Shown piece by piece: positions 52,962 through 61,140 of a DNA stretch of 64,000 nucleotides (the stretch's first letter is position 1; every line of letters begins with the position of its first letter). The translations under genes and the position numbers were made by a program. The DNA is taken from contig DASXSF010000022.1 in the NCBI GenBank assembly GCA_036506155.1, positions 62,001 to 126,000 of the forward strand. The letters are read 5' to 3'. Source of the stretch: DASXRA01 sp036506155. GTDB taxonomy: Bacteria > Actinomycetota > Actinomycetes > Mycobacteriales > Jatrophihabitantaceae. The notes beneath the pieces were generated by a model. It saw only the letters and a program-made list of their open reading frames with translations. It made no database searches and was not told the origin of the DNA.

Positions 52962-54596
52962 TCACGAGTACTGCGGGATGTGCCGCCAGTTCGCGTGGGA
53001 CGGCGCGATCGCACCGGCAGGACCGCTGGCGAATCTGCGCAGCAGGTTACCGGTGACCTGCCGAACGAAGGGCGCCGGGCAGGAGCGCTGCGCCGGCGCG
53101 CACGGGGTGAGCGCGGCGATCCAGTTGTTCGTGCCGGAGTCGAATACCCCGGCCTTGCCGACGGGGTCCGTGTAGTACGTCATGTCGGAGTAATAGACCG
53201 GCCCCCAGTGCCTGCCGTTGGCCTCCGACCCGGCCAGCGGGACCGGCGAGTGACCCAAGACTTGTAGGTCGGCCGGATGCGCGCCCGCGTTGAAGCCGTC
53301 GACGTCGGAGGCGATGACGCCGGGGACAGCGGTGCCGTTGTGGGCATGCGTCCCGGCGAAGATCCATGCCGAGGCGTCGGCGACGACGAACGGGGTCGGC
53401 GCCGTCTCGGGCCGACGGAAGCCGACGTACCCTTCGCCGACGAAGGTGTCCTCCGCCCAGCGTGCGGGCGGCGAGGCCCAGGTGTTGGCGGTGACATCGA
53501 GCGGATCACCGTGCCCGTTGAGCGGGTCCTCGCTCGGATCGCGGTAGTCGATGACCTCCCGGTTCGGCCCGAGGGGCGACGAGTGCACGCGGACGTGCCG
53601 CAGGATCGCGCTCGCGCCGAAGAACGCGAGGTTCACTCCGCGGTGCTCGGCCGCGACCGCCGCGCGTCGTTCGCGTAGGTCCCAGCACTCGTCGTGCCCG
53701 AGCGAGAGCAGGGCCTTGTGCTGCACCAGGACCCCCGGATGCTCGACCAGCGTGGCGTCGGTGACATAGGAAACATCCAGCCCCTGCTTGTCCATGAACT
53801 GCACGAGCGGCCGCTCGCTGCCGAAGAAGTCGCCTGCTCCGCGCGCGTCGGCGTAGGGCCGGTCGAACGACACGACCCGCGCCCGTGAGCACAGCGGATA
53901 CACCCCAGGCGGGCAGGTGCCGACCCCTGCGTAGAAGTCGTAGCCGCCGTAGGAGTTCCACGCCTGCCAGGTGAAGACGTCGTTCTTGACGAGATAGGCC
54001 GAGTGGCTGTGCGGATCCCACACCGTCAGCGGGACGTAGCTCTGCTGGCCGCCGTTGCCGACGAGCTTGAACAGGTAATCGCCCGGGACGAAGTCGTCCG
54101 TCAGCCTCACGATCACGGACGGGTGCCAGCGCGCGCAGGACACCAGGTTCGTGCGTGGGGCACGCGGGCACTGCCGCTGCACGCCGCCGTGGTTCGCGGG
54201 TGAGAGCCAAACCAGCCGCGCACCGGCGCCGCCGTAATAGCCGACGCGGTACGCCTCGACGTGGAACGACGCCGCGGGCGTCGAGACGTACAGCCGGACT
54301 GTCTGCCCGTCCGCCGAGTACGTCTTGTCAGCGAACCCTTCGATGGCGCTGGACGCCTGCGCCGGGATGCGCCAGGCCGTGCTACCGGGGCGGGCGTTCT
54401 CCTGCTCAACCCAGCGGGCACGCATGCCGCTGGGCCCCAGCGACGTCGCGGGCGGACTGCTGCTCGGCGCCGGCGTGCTCGCCGTGCTTGACCGGGTCGG
54501 CACCGTCTGCGCAGTGGATGCACTGTTGTGCCGGTGTGGCGTGGTGCAACCGGCCAGCACGACGGCCAGCCCGGCTAGGGCCACCAAAGTCCGCAC
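52962..54596 (-). CDS. N,N-dimethylformamidase beta-like lipoprotein
   Basis: A 544-residue lipoprotein (MRTLVALAGLAVVLAGC) with a Ser/Thr/Pro linker to about residue 55. The body has FHVEAYRVGYYGGAGARLVW, YLFKLVGNGGQQSYVPLTV, WQAWNSYGGYDFY and LLSLGHDECWDLRERRAA, the pattern of the N,N-dimethylformamidase beta-subunit C-terminal domain, here a stand-alone surface protein. Its substrate is unknown; such proteins may hydrolyse amides on wall or external polymers. GTG 54596 has AAGGAG upstream inside copy B of the 31-base leader repeat. It is divergent from the BlaI gene. Confidence 0.82.
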   Translation of the reverse strand: MRTLVALAGLAVVLAGCTTPHRHNSASTAQTVPTRSSTASTPAPSSSPPATSLGPSGMRARWVEQENARPGSTAWRIPAQASSAIEGFADKTYSADGQTVRLYVSTPAASFHVEAYRVGYYGGAGARLVWLSPANHGGVQRQCPRAPRTNLVSCARWHPSVIVRLTDDFVPGDYLFKLVGNGGQQSYVPLTVWDPHSHSAYLVKNDVFTWQAWNSYGGYDFYAGVGTCPPGVYPLCSRARVVSFDRPYADARGAGDFFGSERPLVQFMDKQGLDVSYVTDATLVEHPGVLVQHKALLSLGHDECWDLRERRAAVAAEHRGVNLAFFGASAILRHVRVHSSPLGPNREVIDYRDPSEDPLNGHGDPLDVTANTWASPPARWAEDTFVGEGYVGFRRPETAPTPFVVADASAWIFAGTHAHNGTAVPGVIASDVDGFNAGAHPADLQVLGHSPVPLAGSEANGRHWGPVYYSDMTYYTDPVGKAGVFDSGTNNWIAALTPCAPAQRSCPAPFVRQVTGNLLRRFASGPAGAIAPSHANWRHIPQYS

Positions 54597-54599
54597 TCA

Positions 54600-54630
54600 G
54601 TCTCCTTGCTCTTCGCGCGAGCGCTCATCG
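54600..54630 (-). repeat. 31-base leader repeat, copy B
   Basis: Reading minus, a sequence beginning CGATGAGCGCTCGCGCGAAG and ending AAGGAGAC lies four bases before GTG 54596 and provides its ribosome binding site. It matches the ybeY leader (18594-18624) at 29 of 31 positions. It also forms an imperfect hairpin with the bases upstream. Confidence 0.8.
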
Positions 54631-54710
54631 TTGCGCTCTCGCGTGACCCTGCGATACTCGCTCATCGCGTCAACTTACGATGCTTGTAGTCGTCGGCGGA
54701 AAGGGGCGTC

Positions 54711-55076
54711 GTGGCCAGCCGCTCCCGGGGCGCGCTCGAGCGCGAAGTGATCGCCTGCCTTGCGGCCGCAGGGCGGCCCATGACCGCGGCCGAAGTGCGC
54801 GCCGAGCTGTCCGGGGACCTCGCCTACACGACCGTGATGACGACGCTCTCGCGGCTGCACGCCAAGGACGCGATCGAACGGGTGCCGCAGGGCCGCGCCT
54901 ATGCGTACTCGCTCACCGGAGGCGCAGCGACGGCGCGCGCGAACGTGGCCGCGCACCGGATGCTCCGGCTACTGGATCACGAGACGGACCGGGCTGCCGT
55001 GCTCACCCGGTTCGTCGGCGACCTGCAGCCCAACGATGAGCAGTTGCTCACTGAACTGCTGCGGGGGCGGGAGTGA
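54711..55076 (+). CDS. BlaI/MecI-family repressor
   Basis: A 121-residue winged-helix repressor. The DNA-binding part has LEREVIACLAAAGRPMTAAEVRAELS and LAYTTVMTTLSRLHAKDAIERV, the BlaI pattern, and the C-terminus (DRAAVLTRFVGDLQPNDEQLL) is the dimerisation helix. In the paired system an M56 membrane peptidase triggers its cleavage. A half site TGTAGT (54685-54690) lies 20 bases upstream. GTG 54711 is chosen from the family start; its stop overlaps the M56 start (GTGA). Confidence 0.92.
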   Translation: MASRSRGALEREVIACLAAAGRPMTAAEVRAELSGDLAYTTVMTTLSRLHAKDAIERVPQGRAYAYSLTGGAATARANVAAHRMLRLLDHETDRAAVLTRFVGDLQPNDEQLLTELLRGRE

Positions 55077-55969
55077 TCGTCCTCGCCGCGACACCGCTCA
55101 TCGTCGGCGTGCTGGCCGGCCTGCTCGGCGGCCGGCTCGGACAGCGGCTGCAGCCGCGCCACGCCGTCCCGTTGCTCACCGCGCTGGCGCTGACCGTCGC
55201 GCTCTGCACCGCGATCGCCCTGTCGGGGCTGGCCGTGCTCGCACTGGCCCAGCTCGGCCCGATGCCTCGGCTCGGACACTGGTCGGCTCCGGCGCTACGC
55301 GCCGACGCCGGCGAGCCGGTAGCGCTCGGCCTGATCGCGCTGGGGGCCCTGGTGCTGACCCTGGGCGCAGCGTGCGCGCGGGCGCTCACGTCGATCTATG
55401 CGCTGGCGCGCGCGGCCCGCCAGGCCCGCAGGCTGGTTCCGGTGGCCGGCAACCTGGTGCTGGTAGACGATGCCGAGCCGGTTGCCTACGCCGTCGCCGG
55501 CCGGATTGTGATGTCCCGCTCGCTGCTCGTCGCGCTGCCGACCGATGAGCGGCGAGCCGTGCTCGCCCACGAGGCGGCGCACCTGCGGCATCGGCACCAC
55601 CTCTATCTGCATCTGACCGCGCTGTCCGCGGCGGCGAGCCCACTGCTCCGACCGCTCGTTGGGGCAATCGCCGTCGGCATCGAGCGGTGGGCGGACGAGG
55701 ACGCCGCCGGGGCCGTGCGTTCGCGCGAGGTGGCCGCGCGCGGCCTCGCCCGGGCGGCACTCGCGCAGGGACGCGCGCCCGGGCTCGCCGTGGCGGACAG
55801 CGCGGTGGCCGAGCGGGTGCGGGCCCTGCTCGAGCCGACGCCGGTGCACCGGCTACCCGCGGCGCTGGCCCTCGCCGCGGGGCTCGCCTGCTGGCTGGCG
55901 GCGGCGGCTGTGACCTGGCGCACCGAGGAGCTGATCCAGATCGCCGAGCGGGCCCTGCTGCGGCGCTGA
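55073..55969 (+). CDS. M56-family membrane metallopeptidase (BlaR1-like)
   Basis: A 298-residue membrane protein. Hydrophobic helices occur at about 3-22, 35-60, 85-105 and near the end. The zinc motif HEAAHLRHRHHL is at about 165, and the downstream acidic ligand is in IERWADEDAA. There is no penicillin-binding sensor domain, so the signal is not simply a beta-lactam. It is coupled to the BlaI gene by a GTGA overlap and probably cleaves the repressor on stimulus. Confidence 0.9.
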   Translation: MIVLAATPLIVGVLAGLLGGRLGQRLQPRHAVPLLTALALTVALCTAIALSGLAVLALAQLGPMPRLGHWSAPALRADAGEPVALGLIALGALVLTLGAACARALTSIYALARAARQARRLVPVAGNLVLVDDAEPVAYAVAGRIVMSRSLLVALPTDERRAVLAHEAAHLRHRHHLYLHLTALSAAASPLLRPLVGAIAVGIERWADEDAAGAVRSREVAARGLARAALAQGRAPGLAVADSAVAERVRALLEPTPVHRLPAALALAAGLACWLAAAAVTWRTEELIQIAERALLRR

Positions 55970-55980
55970 GCCGCCGTTAG

Positions 55981-56952
55981 CTACAGCGCAGGGCGGCAAC
56001 AGATCGCGCTGACGCCTCGGGACAGACGGCAGGAGCCTGCGTCAAACGGAACTACCACGGTGCTCCCCCGGGACACCGGGAGCGTCCCCCAGTCTCCCGA
56101 CAGCGCGCCCGAGCCCGCGGTAACGACGAGGACGGAGAACCCGGCGGGGAGCGGTTCCTCCGTCAGGGACTCTGCGGTGAAGAACTGCCCTGCCTCGGCC
56201 GGCAGCAGCGAGCGCTGCGAGCCGCGACGCAGCTCGGCAAGCCGGGTGGGAGGGCAGGCCCGCCGGTCGACGCAGGCCAGCGCCTCCTCGAAGGGCAGTC
56301 CGAGCGTGGCGTCGTCCGGGCCGAGCGGGAAGCCCTCCCATTCGAGCAGCACCGAGAAGTCGGTGGGTTCCTGCAGTTCGACGAGCAGGACGTCCCGGCC
56401 GATCGCATGGGGCATCCCGGCCGGGCACAGGATCGCGTCGCCGGCCTGGACCGGCACGCGATTCGTCGCGGCGAGGAGCGCCGCGACGTTCTGCGCCGAG
56501 ACCCATGCGGCGAGCTCACCGGCGGCGACGTCGCGAGTGAAGCCGAGGTGGACGGTTGCGCCGGGTGCCGCGTCCAGCACAACCCACGCCTCGGTCTTGC
56601 CGTACGGGCTGGCCAGGTGCGCGAGCGCGAACGGCCGGTCCGGATGTACGTGCACCGGGAGCCGTTGCCCCGCATCGAGCAGCTTCACCAGCAGCGCCGG
56701 GTCGGCGCCATGCCGTGCGAGGTGCGCCGCGCCCAGCCACGCGAGTGGGTCGGCCGCGATCGCGTCGGCCAACAACGTCCCGTCGGGCAGCACGCTCCGC
56801 CCGGAACTGGCCTGCCCGTAGCGGGTCGTCGTCGACGCGATCCAGTCTTCGGGACGCGGTTCCAGGTCCAGCCCGCGAAACGCGCCCAGGCGCCCGGAGC
56901 CACGGTAGAACGTGGGCGGCTGGTTGGGCCCGAGCGCGACCGGCGCAATCAC
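55981..56952 (-). CDS. Mannose-6-phosphate isomerase, class I type
   Basis: A protein of 323 residues. The zinc cupin has KLLDAGQRLPVHVHPDRPFA, GKTEAWVVLDAAPGATVHLGF and CPAGMPHAIGRDVLLVELQE, matching the type I ManA arrangement. It should interconvert fructose-6-phosphate and mannose-6-phosphate, in the cytoplasm. GTG 56952 lies 24 bases from the divergent nucleoside hydrolase start, with no room for long leaders. The frame continues upstream to 57774 as a shadow of that gene and is excluded. Confidence 0.88.
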   Translation of the reverse strand: MIAPVALGPNQPPTFYRGSGRLGAFRGLDLEPRPEDWIASTTTRYGQASSGRSVLPDGTLLADAIAADPLAWLGAAHLARHGADPALLVKLLDAGQRLPVHVHPDRPFALAHLASPYGKTEAWVVLDAAPGATVHLGFTRDVAAGELAAWVSAQNVAALLAATNRVPVQAGDAILCPAGMPHAIGRDVLLVELQEPTDFSVLLEWEGFPLGPDDATLGLPFEEALACVDRRACPPTRLAELRRGSQRSLLPAEAGQFFTAESLTEEPLPAGFSVLVVTAGSGALSGDWGTLPVSRGSTVVVPFDAGSCRLSRGVSAICCRPAL

Positions 56953-56963
56953 CGCGCTGAGGC

Positions 56964-56969
56964 TACGCT
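56964..56969 (+). promoter_or_regulatory. Probable -10 element of the nucleoside hydrolase
   Basis: TACGCT (TANNNT) ends seven bases before ATG 56977, which predicts a leaderless transcript. The gap between the two divergent starts is only 24 bases, so both promoters must overlap the neighbouring gene. Confidence 0.4.
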
Positions 56970-56976
56970 GGCGCCG

Positions 56977-57906
56977 ATGCGGCGCATCCTGCTCGACACC
57001 GACCTTGCCATGGGCGAGCCCGGCGCGGACATCGACGACGGCTTCGCGCTCGCCCTCGCGCTTGCGGATCCAGAGCTTTCCGTCGAACTCGTCACCACCG
57101 TCAACGGCAACACCGACGTCGACACCGCCACCCACCTGACCTTGCGGCTGCTGGACCGACTCGGCCGCGGCGACGTTCCGGTGGCCCGCGGTGCCGCCAC
57201 GCCACTGATCGGCGACTGGTCGCGCGGAGGTCCCCGGATCGAACGCGTCGACGCGCCGGTGCCAGGACATGCGGCGCTGCGCATCGTCGAGCGGGTGATG
57301 GCCGAGCCCGGCGAACTCGGCATCGTCGCGATCGGCCCGTTGACGAACGTCGCCTTGGCCCTGGCGCTCGAGCCGCGGGTCGCGACCAGCGTGGCGGAGA
57401 TCGTCCTCATGGGTGGCGTGTACCTCGAGCAGACGAATGTCGCAGCCGTCCCTGGCGAGTTCAACTTCTGGGTCGATCCGCACGCGGCCGCCGAGGTGCT
57501 GGCCAGCGGCGCGCCGATACGTGCCGTGGGCCTCGACGTGACGCGCCGGGTACGGCTGACGCGCGAGCACGTGGCGTGGCTGGCCGAGTCTGCCAGCGAC
57601 TTCGGGCGATTCGCCGCCTCGTGCGCCGAGGGGTGGATCGCCCACCTGGAGCAGACCACGGACCAGCGCGACAGCTGCGCGCTGCACGACCCGCTCGCCG
57701 TGGCGAGCGTCGCCTACCCCGATCTGGTGATCTGGCGCCCCGCCCGGGTGGCTGTCGAGACTAGCGGCGCCCACACTCGTGGTGTCGCGGTAGCTGACCT
57801 GCTCATCAGGCCGGACGCCGGACCACCCAACTGCCGCATCGCCGTCGACGTCGACGCGCCGGCGTTCCTGGACCTGTTCCTCGCCCGGATCGCGACCCTA
57901 GGCTAG
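56977..57906 (+). CDS. Inosine-uridine preferring nucleoside hydrolase
   Basis: A 309-residue enzyme. The calcium-binding motif is RILLDTDLAMGEPGADIDDG, a variant of DTDxGxDDA with a four-residue insertion. IVAIGPLTNVALALALEP and IVLMGGVYLE are conserved, as are NFWVDPHAAAEVL and CALHDPLAVA (active-site His-Asp). It cleaves the N-glycosidic bond of ribonucleosides. It is followed after six bases by the Gfo/Idh/MocA gene. Confidence 0.92.
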   Translation: MRRILLDTDLAMGEPGADIDDGFALALALADPELSVELVTTVNGNTDVDTATHLTLRLLDRLGRGDVPVARGAATPLIGDWSRGGPRIERVDAPVPGHAALRIVERVMAEPGELGIVAIGPLTNVALALALEPRVATSVAEIVLMGGVYLEQTNVAAVPGEFNFWVDPHAAAEVLASGAPIRAVGLDVTRRVRLTREHVAWLAESASDFGRFAASCAEGWIAHLEQTTDQRDSCALHDPLAVASVAYPDLVIWRPARVAVETSGAHTRGVAVADLLIRPDAGPPNCRIAVDVDAPAFLDLFLARIATLG

Positions 57907-57912
57907 TCATCC

Positions 57913-59049
57913 GTGACCTTGCGCATCGCGATGATCGGCTACGCATTCATGGGACGCGCCCACTCGCAGGCCTGGCGCAACGCCCACCGGTTCTTCGACC
58001 TGCCGGTGACACCCGAGATGCGGGTGCTGTGCGGGCGGGATCCCGCGGCCACCGAGGCGGCCGCACAGCGACTCGGCTGGGCGGAATGGGTCACCGACTG
58101 GCGTGATGTCATCGAGCGGGACGACGTCGACGTCATCGACATCTGCACACCCGGCTCGAGTCACGCCCCGATCGCGTTGGCTGCCCTCGCCGCAGGCAAG
58201 CACGTGCTGTGCGAGAAGCCGCTTGCCAACACGCTCGACGAGGCGAGCAGCATGGCCGAGGCGGCGGAGCAGGCGGCCGGACGCGGGGTGCTCTCCATGG
58301 TCGGCTTCAACTACCGGCGCACCCCGGCGCTCGCGTTTGCCCGGCAACTGGTCGAGCAGGGCCGGATCGGCACGCTGCGCCACATCCGCGCGCAATACCT
58401 CCAGGATTGGATCGTCGACCCGCAGTTCCCGCTGGTGTGGCGGCTGCGCCGCGAGGAGGCGGGCTCGGGCGCGCTCGGCGACATAGCGGCGCACATCGTG
58501 GACCTTGCGTACTACCTCACCGGGCAGCAGCTGATCGGGGTGAGCGGCACGCTCCAGACGTTCGTCGAGCGGCGTCCGCTTTCGGCCGGCGACCCCGAAC
58601 TCGGCGACGTGACGGTGGACGACGCGGCAGCGTTTCTTGGGCGTACCCAGGCGGGCGCTCTTGCCGTGTTCGAGGCAACCCGCTTCGCGACCGGCCGGCG
58701 CAACGCAATGCGCATGGAGCTGAACGGTTCAGCCGGCAGCCTGGCGTTCGACTTCATGCGGATGAACGAACTGGAGGTGTTCGACAACACCGTGCCGGCC
58801 ACCGACGCGGGATTCCGGCGCATTTTCGTCACCGAGCCGGACCATCCATACACCGGCGCATGGTGGCCGCCGGGGCACGGCCTCGGCTACGAGCACACCT
58901 TTGTGAACGAGATCGCGGACTTCGTCCGCGACGTCGCCACTGGACAGCCACCGTCACCGTCGTTCGCCGACGGCCTCTATGTGCAGCGGGTGCTCGACGC
59001 CGTCGACCGCTCGGCGGGGCAGCGGTCGGAGTGGACGCCGCTCAACTGA
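57913..59049 (+). CDS. Gfo/Idh/MocA-family oxidoreductase
   Basis: A 378-residue NAD(P)-dependent sugar or inositol dehydrogenase. The Rossmann domain starts LRIAMIGYAFMGRAHSQAW, the signature CEKPLANTLDEA is at about 100, and the catalytic Asp/His lie in GALGDIAAHIVDLAYYLTG. The C-terminal domain has FEATRFATGRRNAMRMELNG. GTG 57913 fits the family. With the nucleoside hydrolase it suggests breakdown of ribosides or sugars; the substrate is not known. Confidence 0.92.
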   Translation: MTLRIAMIGYAFMGRAHSQAWRNAHRFFDLPVTPEMRVLCGRDPAATEAAAQRLGWAEWVTDWRDVIERDDVDVIDICTPGSSHAPIALAALAAGKHVLCEKPLANTLDEASSMAEAAEQAAGRGVLSMVGFNYRRTPALAFARQLVEQGRIGTLRHIRAQYLQDWIVDPQFPLVWRLRREEAGSGALGDIAAHIVDLAYYLTGQQLIGVSGTLQTFVERRPLSAGDPELGDVTVDDAAAFLGRTQAGALAVFEATRFATGRRNAMRMELNGSAGSLAFDFMRMNELEVFDNTVPATDAGFRRIFVTEPDHPYTGAWWPPGHGLGYEHTFVNEIADFVRDVATGQPPSPSFADGLYVQRVLDAVDRSAGQRSEWTPLN

Positions 59050-59050
59050 C

Positions 59051-59569
59051 ATGGCAGCGCAGGTCCCGCGACCTCCGGCCGAGCCGGTCGAGCTCGTAGC
59101 GGTGGACCGTTCCCACCGAGCCGTGCTGGAGAACCTCGGCCAGCTCTACCGGTACGACCTGTCCGAGGCCTATCGCCTCCTGCCCAAAGCGGACGGAACT
59201 TTCAACAACCGCCGGCTCGACCGCTTCCTGGCCGGTGTCGACCCGGAGCACCGTGCGTGGCTGATCAGGGTCGACGGAGCTCTCGGCGGCTTCGTCATGA
59301 CGAAGCCGGCCGAGGGCGACGGCACCTCGATCGACGACTTGTTCGTGGTCCGTGCACTGCGGCGTTCAGGCGTCGGCACGAATGCCGCGCGCCAGGTCGT
59401 CGCGATGTTCCCGGGCCGATGGGCGGTCGGCTTCCAGTCCTACAACCCGGGCGCTCAGCGCTTCTGGACATGGATCGCCCAAAGCTTCGTCGGCGACGAG
59501 TGGGAGATGCACGACGACCCGCCGGTGGCGGGGCGCCCGCCCGACACGTGGATCACGTTCCGCACCTGA
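59051..59569 (+). CDS. GNAT-family N-acetyltransferase
   Basis: A protein of 172 residues. The acetyl-CoA fold shows VLENLGQLYRYDLSEAY, GGFVMTKPAEGDG, IDDLFVVRALRRSGVGTNAAR (the motif A loop, R-x-x-G-V-G) and FQSYNPGAQRFWTWI. The substrate is unknown. It begins one base after the stop of the Gfo/Idh gene and is probably co-transcribed with it. Confidence 0.85.
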   Translation: MAAQVPRPPAEPVELVAVDRSHRAVLENLGQLYRYDLSEAYRLLPKADGTFNNRRLDRFLAGVDPEHRAWLIRVDGALGGFVMTKPAEGDGTSIDDLFVVRALRRSGVGTNAARQVVAMFPGRWAVGFQSYNPGAQRFWTWIAQSFVGDEWEMHDDPPVAGRPPDTWITFRT

Positions 59570-59646
59570 GCACAGCAAGCGTCCAGTTCTGCCGCCGCTG
59601 CGGCGAGTCATGCTGGACAGATACTCGAGGCTGAGGAGTAGCAATC

Positions 59647-60450
59647 ATGCCGACCGTGCTGGTCACCGGCGCCACCGACGGACTGGGCCGGGCACTCACC
59701 GAGCGCCTGGCCGGCGAGGGGCACACCGTCCTGGCCCACGCACGCAACGAGCAACGCGGCCGCGACGCGCTCGGCGAACTACTCGACGGCGCGCACGGTG
59801 AGGTACGCCTGGTGACCGCCGACTTCGCGTCGCTCGCCGAGGTTCGTGGCCTGGCCGACCAGCTTCCCGAACAGCTTCACGTTCTCGTCAACAACGCCGG
59901 CATCGGGTCGGCCAATCCCACGCGCGAACGCGCCGTGAGCGCTGACGGATACGAGCTGCGCTTTGCCGTCAACTACCTCGCCGGTTTCCTGCTGACCGCA
60001 CTGGCCCGCGATCGGCTCATCGCCTCGGCGCCCGCGCGCATCGTCAACGTCGCCTCGGCCGGGCAAATGGCGATCGACTTCGACAACGTCATGCTCGAGC
60101 ACGGCTACAGCGGGATACGCGCCTACTGTCAGAGCAAGCTCGCGCAGATCATGCATGCTTTCGATCTCGCGGAGGAGTTGCACAACGACGGCGTGACGGC
60201 CAACTCGCTGCACCCCGCCACGTTCATGCCTACGAAGATGGTCCACGCGGCGGGGACGCAGCCCTCGTCGGCGCTCGAGGACGGCGTTGTGGCGACGTGG
60301 CGGCTGGTCGCCGACCCGGCCCTCGGCGGCACGACCGGACGCTACTTCTCCGGCACGACTGAGGCGCGCGCGGACCCGCAGGCCTGCGATCCGGCGGCGC
60401 GCCGTACGTTGCGTGAACTCTCCGAGCGTCTCATCGGGCAGTCAACGTAG
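59647..60450 (+). CDS. SDR-family oxidoreductase (retinol dehydrogenase-like)
   Basis: A 267-residue short-chain dehydrogenase. TGATDGLGRALTERLAGEG binds cofactor, VNNAGIGS is the NNAG motif, NVASAGQ carries Ser, and the Tyr/Lys block is YCQSKLAQIMHAFDLAEEL. GAGGAG is correctly spaced before ATG 59647. The end overlaps the convergent SDR gene by nine bases. The substrate is not predictable. Confidence 0.88.
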   Translation: MPTVLVTGATDGLGRALTERLAGEGHTVLAHARNEQRGRDALGELLDGAHGEVRLVTADFASLAEVRGLADQLPEQLHVLVNNAGIGSANPTRERAVSADGYELRFAVNYLAGFLLTALARDRLIASAPARIVNVASAGQMAIDFDNVMLEHGYSGIRAYCQSKLAQIMHAFDLAEELHNDGVTANSLHPATFMPTKMVHAAGTQPSSALEDGVVATWRLVADPALGGTTGRYFSGTTEARADPQACDPAARRTLRELSERLIGQST

Positions 60451-61140
60451 CAGCCAGCCACCGTCGACATTGAGATTCACGCCGTTGACCGCCCGGTTCT
60501 GCAGCAGGAACTCGACCGCGCCGGCCACGTCGGCCATCGACGCCAGCCGGCCGATCGGCGTGCGCGAACGGTAACCCTCCAGCACGGCTGCCGGTTTGCC
60601 GCTCCAGAACGGGCTGTCGCCGACGATGCCCGGGTGTACGGCGTTGACGCGGATCGGGGCCAACTCGACGGCGAGTGTGTGCACCATGCCCATCACACCG
60701 CCGTTCACCGTAGACACTGTGGTCGAGCCCGGATAGGGCCGATCCTTGGCCAGCCCGCCGAACAGGACGATGGCTGCGTCGGGGGTCATCCGTGGAAGCA
60801 GCGTGTGGACTACCTCGGTGTAGCCCACCAGTTTCAGGGTCGCCAGGTTGACCGCTCTCGCCAGGTCGTAGTCGGCGCAGGCATTCTGGTCGCGCTCGAT
60901 TGCGGCGACGACGAGGTGGTCGACGGCCTCGACAGCGGCCAGGTGGTCGGCCACCTCGGCCGGACGGGACAGGTCCACGGCCACCCCGGTGGCGCCCAGC
61001 TCGTCGGCGATGAGCTTCGTGCGGGCGGCATCGCGTCCCGTCAGATATACCCGCTCGCCACGCTGTACAGCCCGGCTGGCGATTTCCCGGCCGATGCCGG
61101 ACGTGCCCCCGACGACGAGCAGGGTCGGTGGGTCAGCCAT
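60442..61140 (-). CDS. SDR-family protein lacking the catalytic Tyr-x3-Lys
   Basis: A 232-residue short-chain dehydrogenase. The cofactor site is VVGGTSGIGREIASRAVQRG with LTGRD. The NNAG and Ser positions are altered, and the Tyr-x-x-x-Lys block is replaced by STTVSTVNGGVMGM. The C-terminus VNGVNLNVDGGWLL is ordinary. Without Tyr and Lys it is unlikely to be a classical reductase. It is the last gene of the amidohydrolase operon; its start overlaps the bicupin stop by eight bases. Confidence 0.82.
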   Translation of the reverse strand: MADPPTLLVVGGTSGIGREIASRAVQRGERVYLTGRDAARTKLIADELGATGVAVDLSRPAEVADHLAAVEAVDHLVVAAIERDQNACADYDLARAVNLATLKLVGYTEVVHTLLPRMTPDAAIVLFGGLAKDRPYPGSTTVSTVNGGVMGMVHTLAVELAPIRVNAVHPGIVGDSPFWSGKPAAVLEGYRSRTPIGRLASMADVAGAVEFLLQNRAVNGVNLNVDGGWLLR

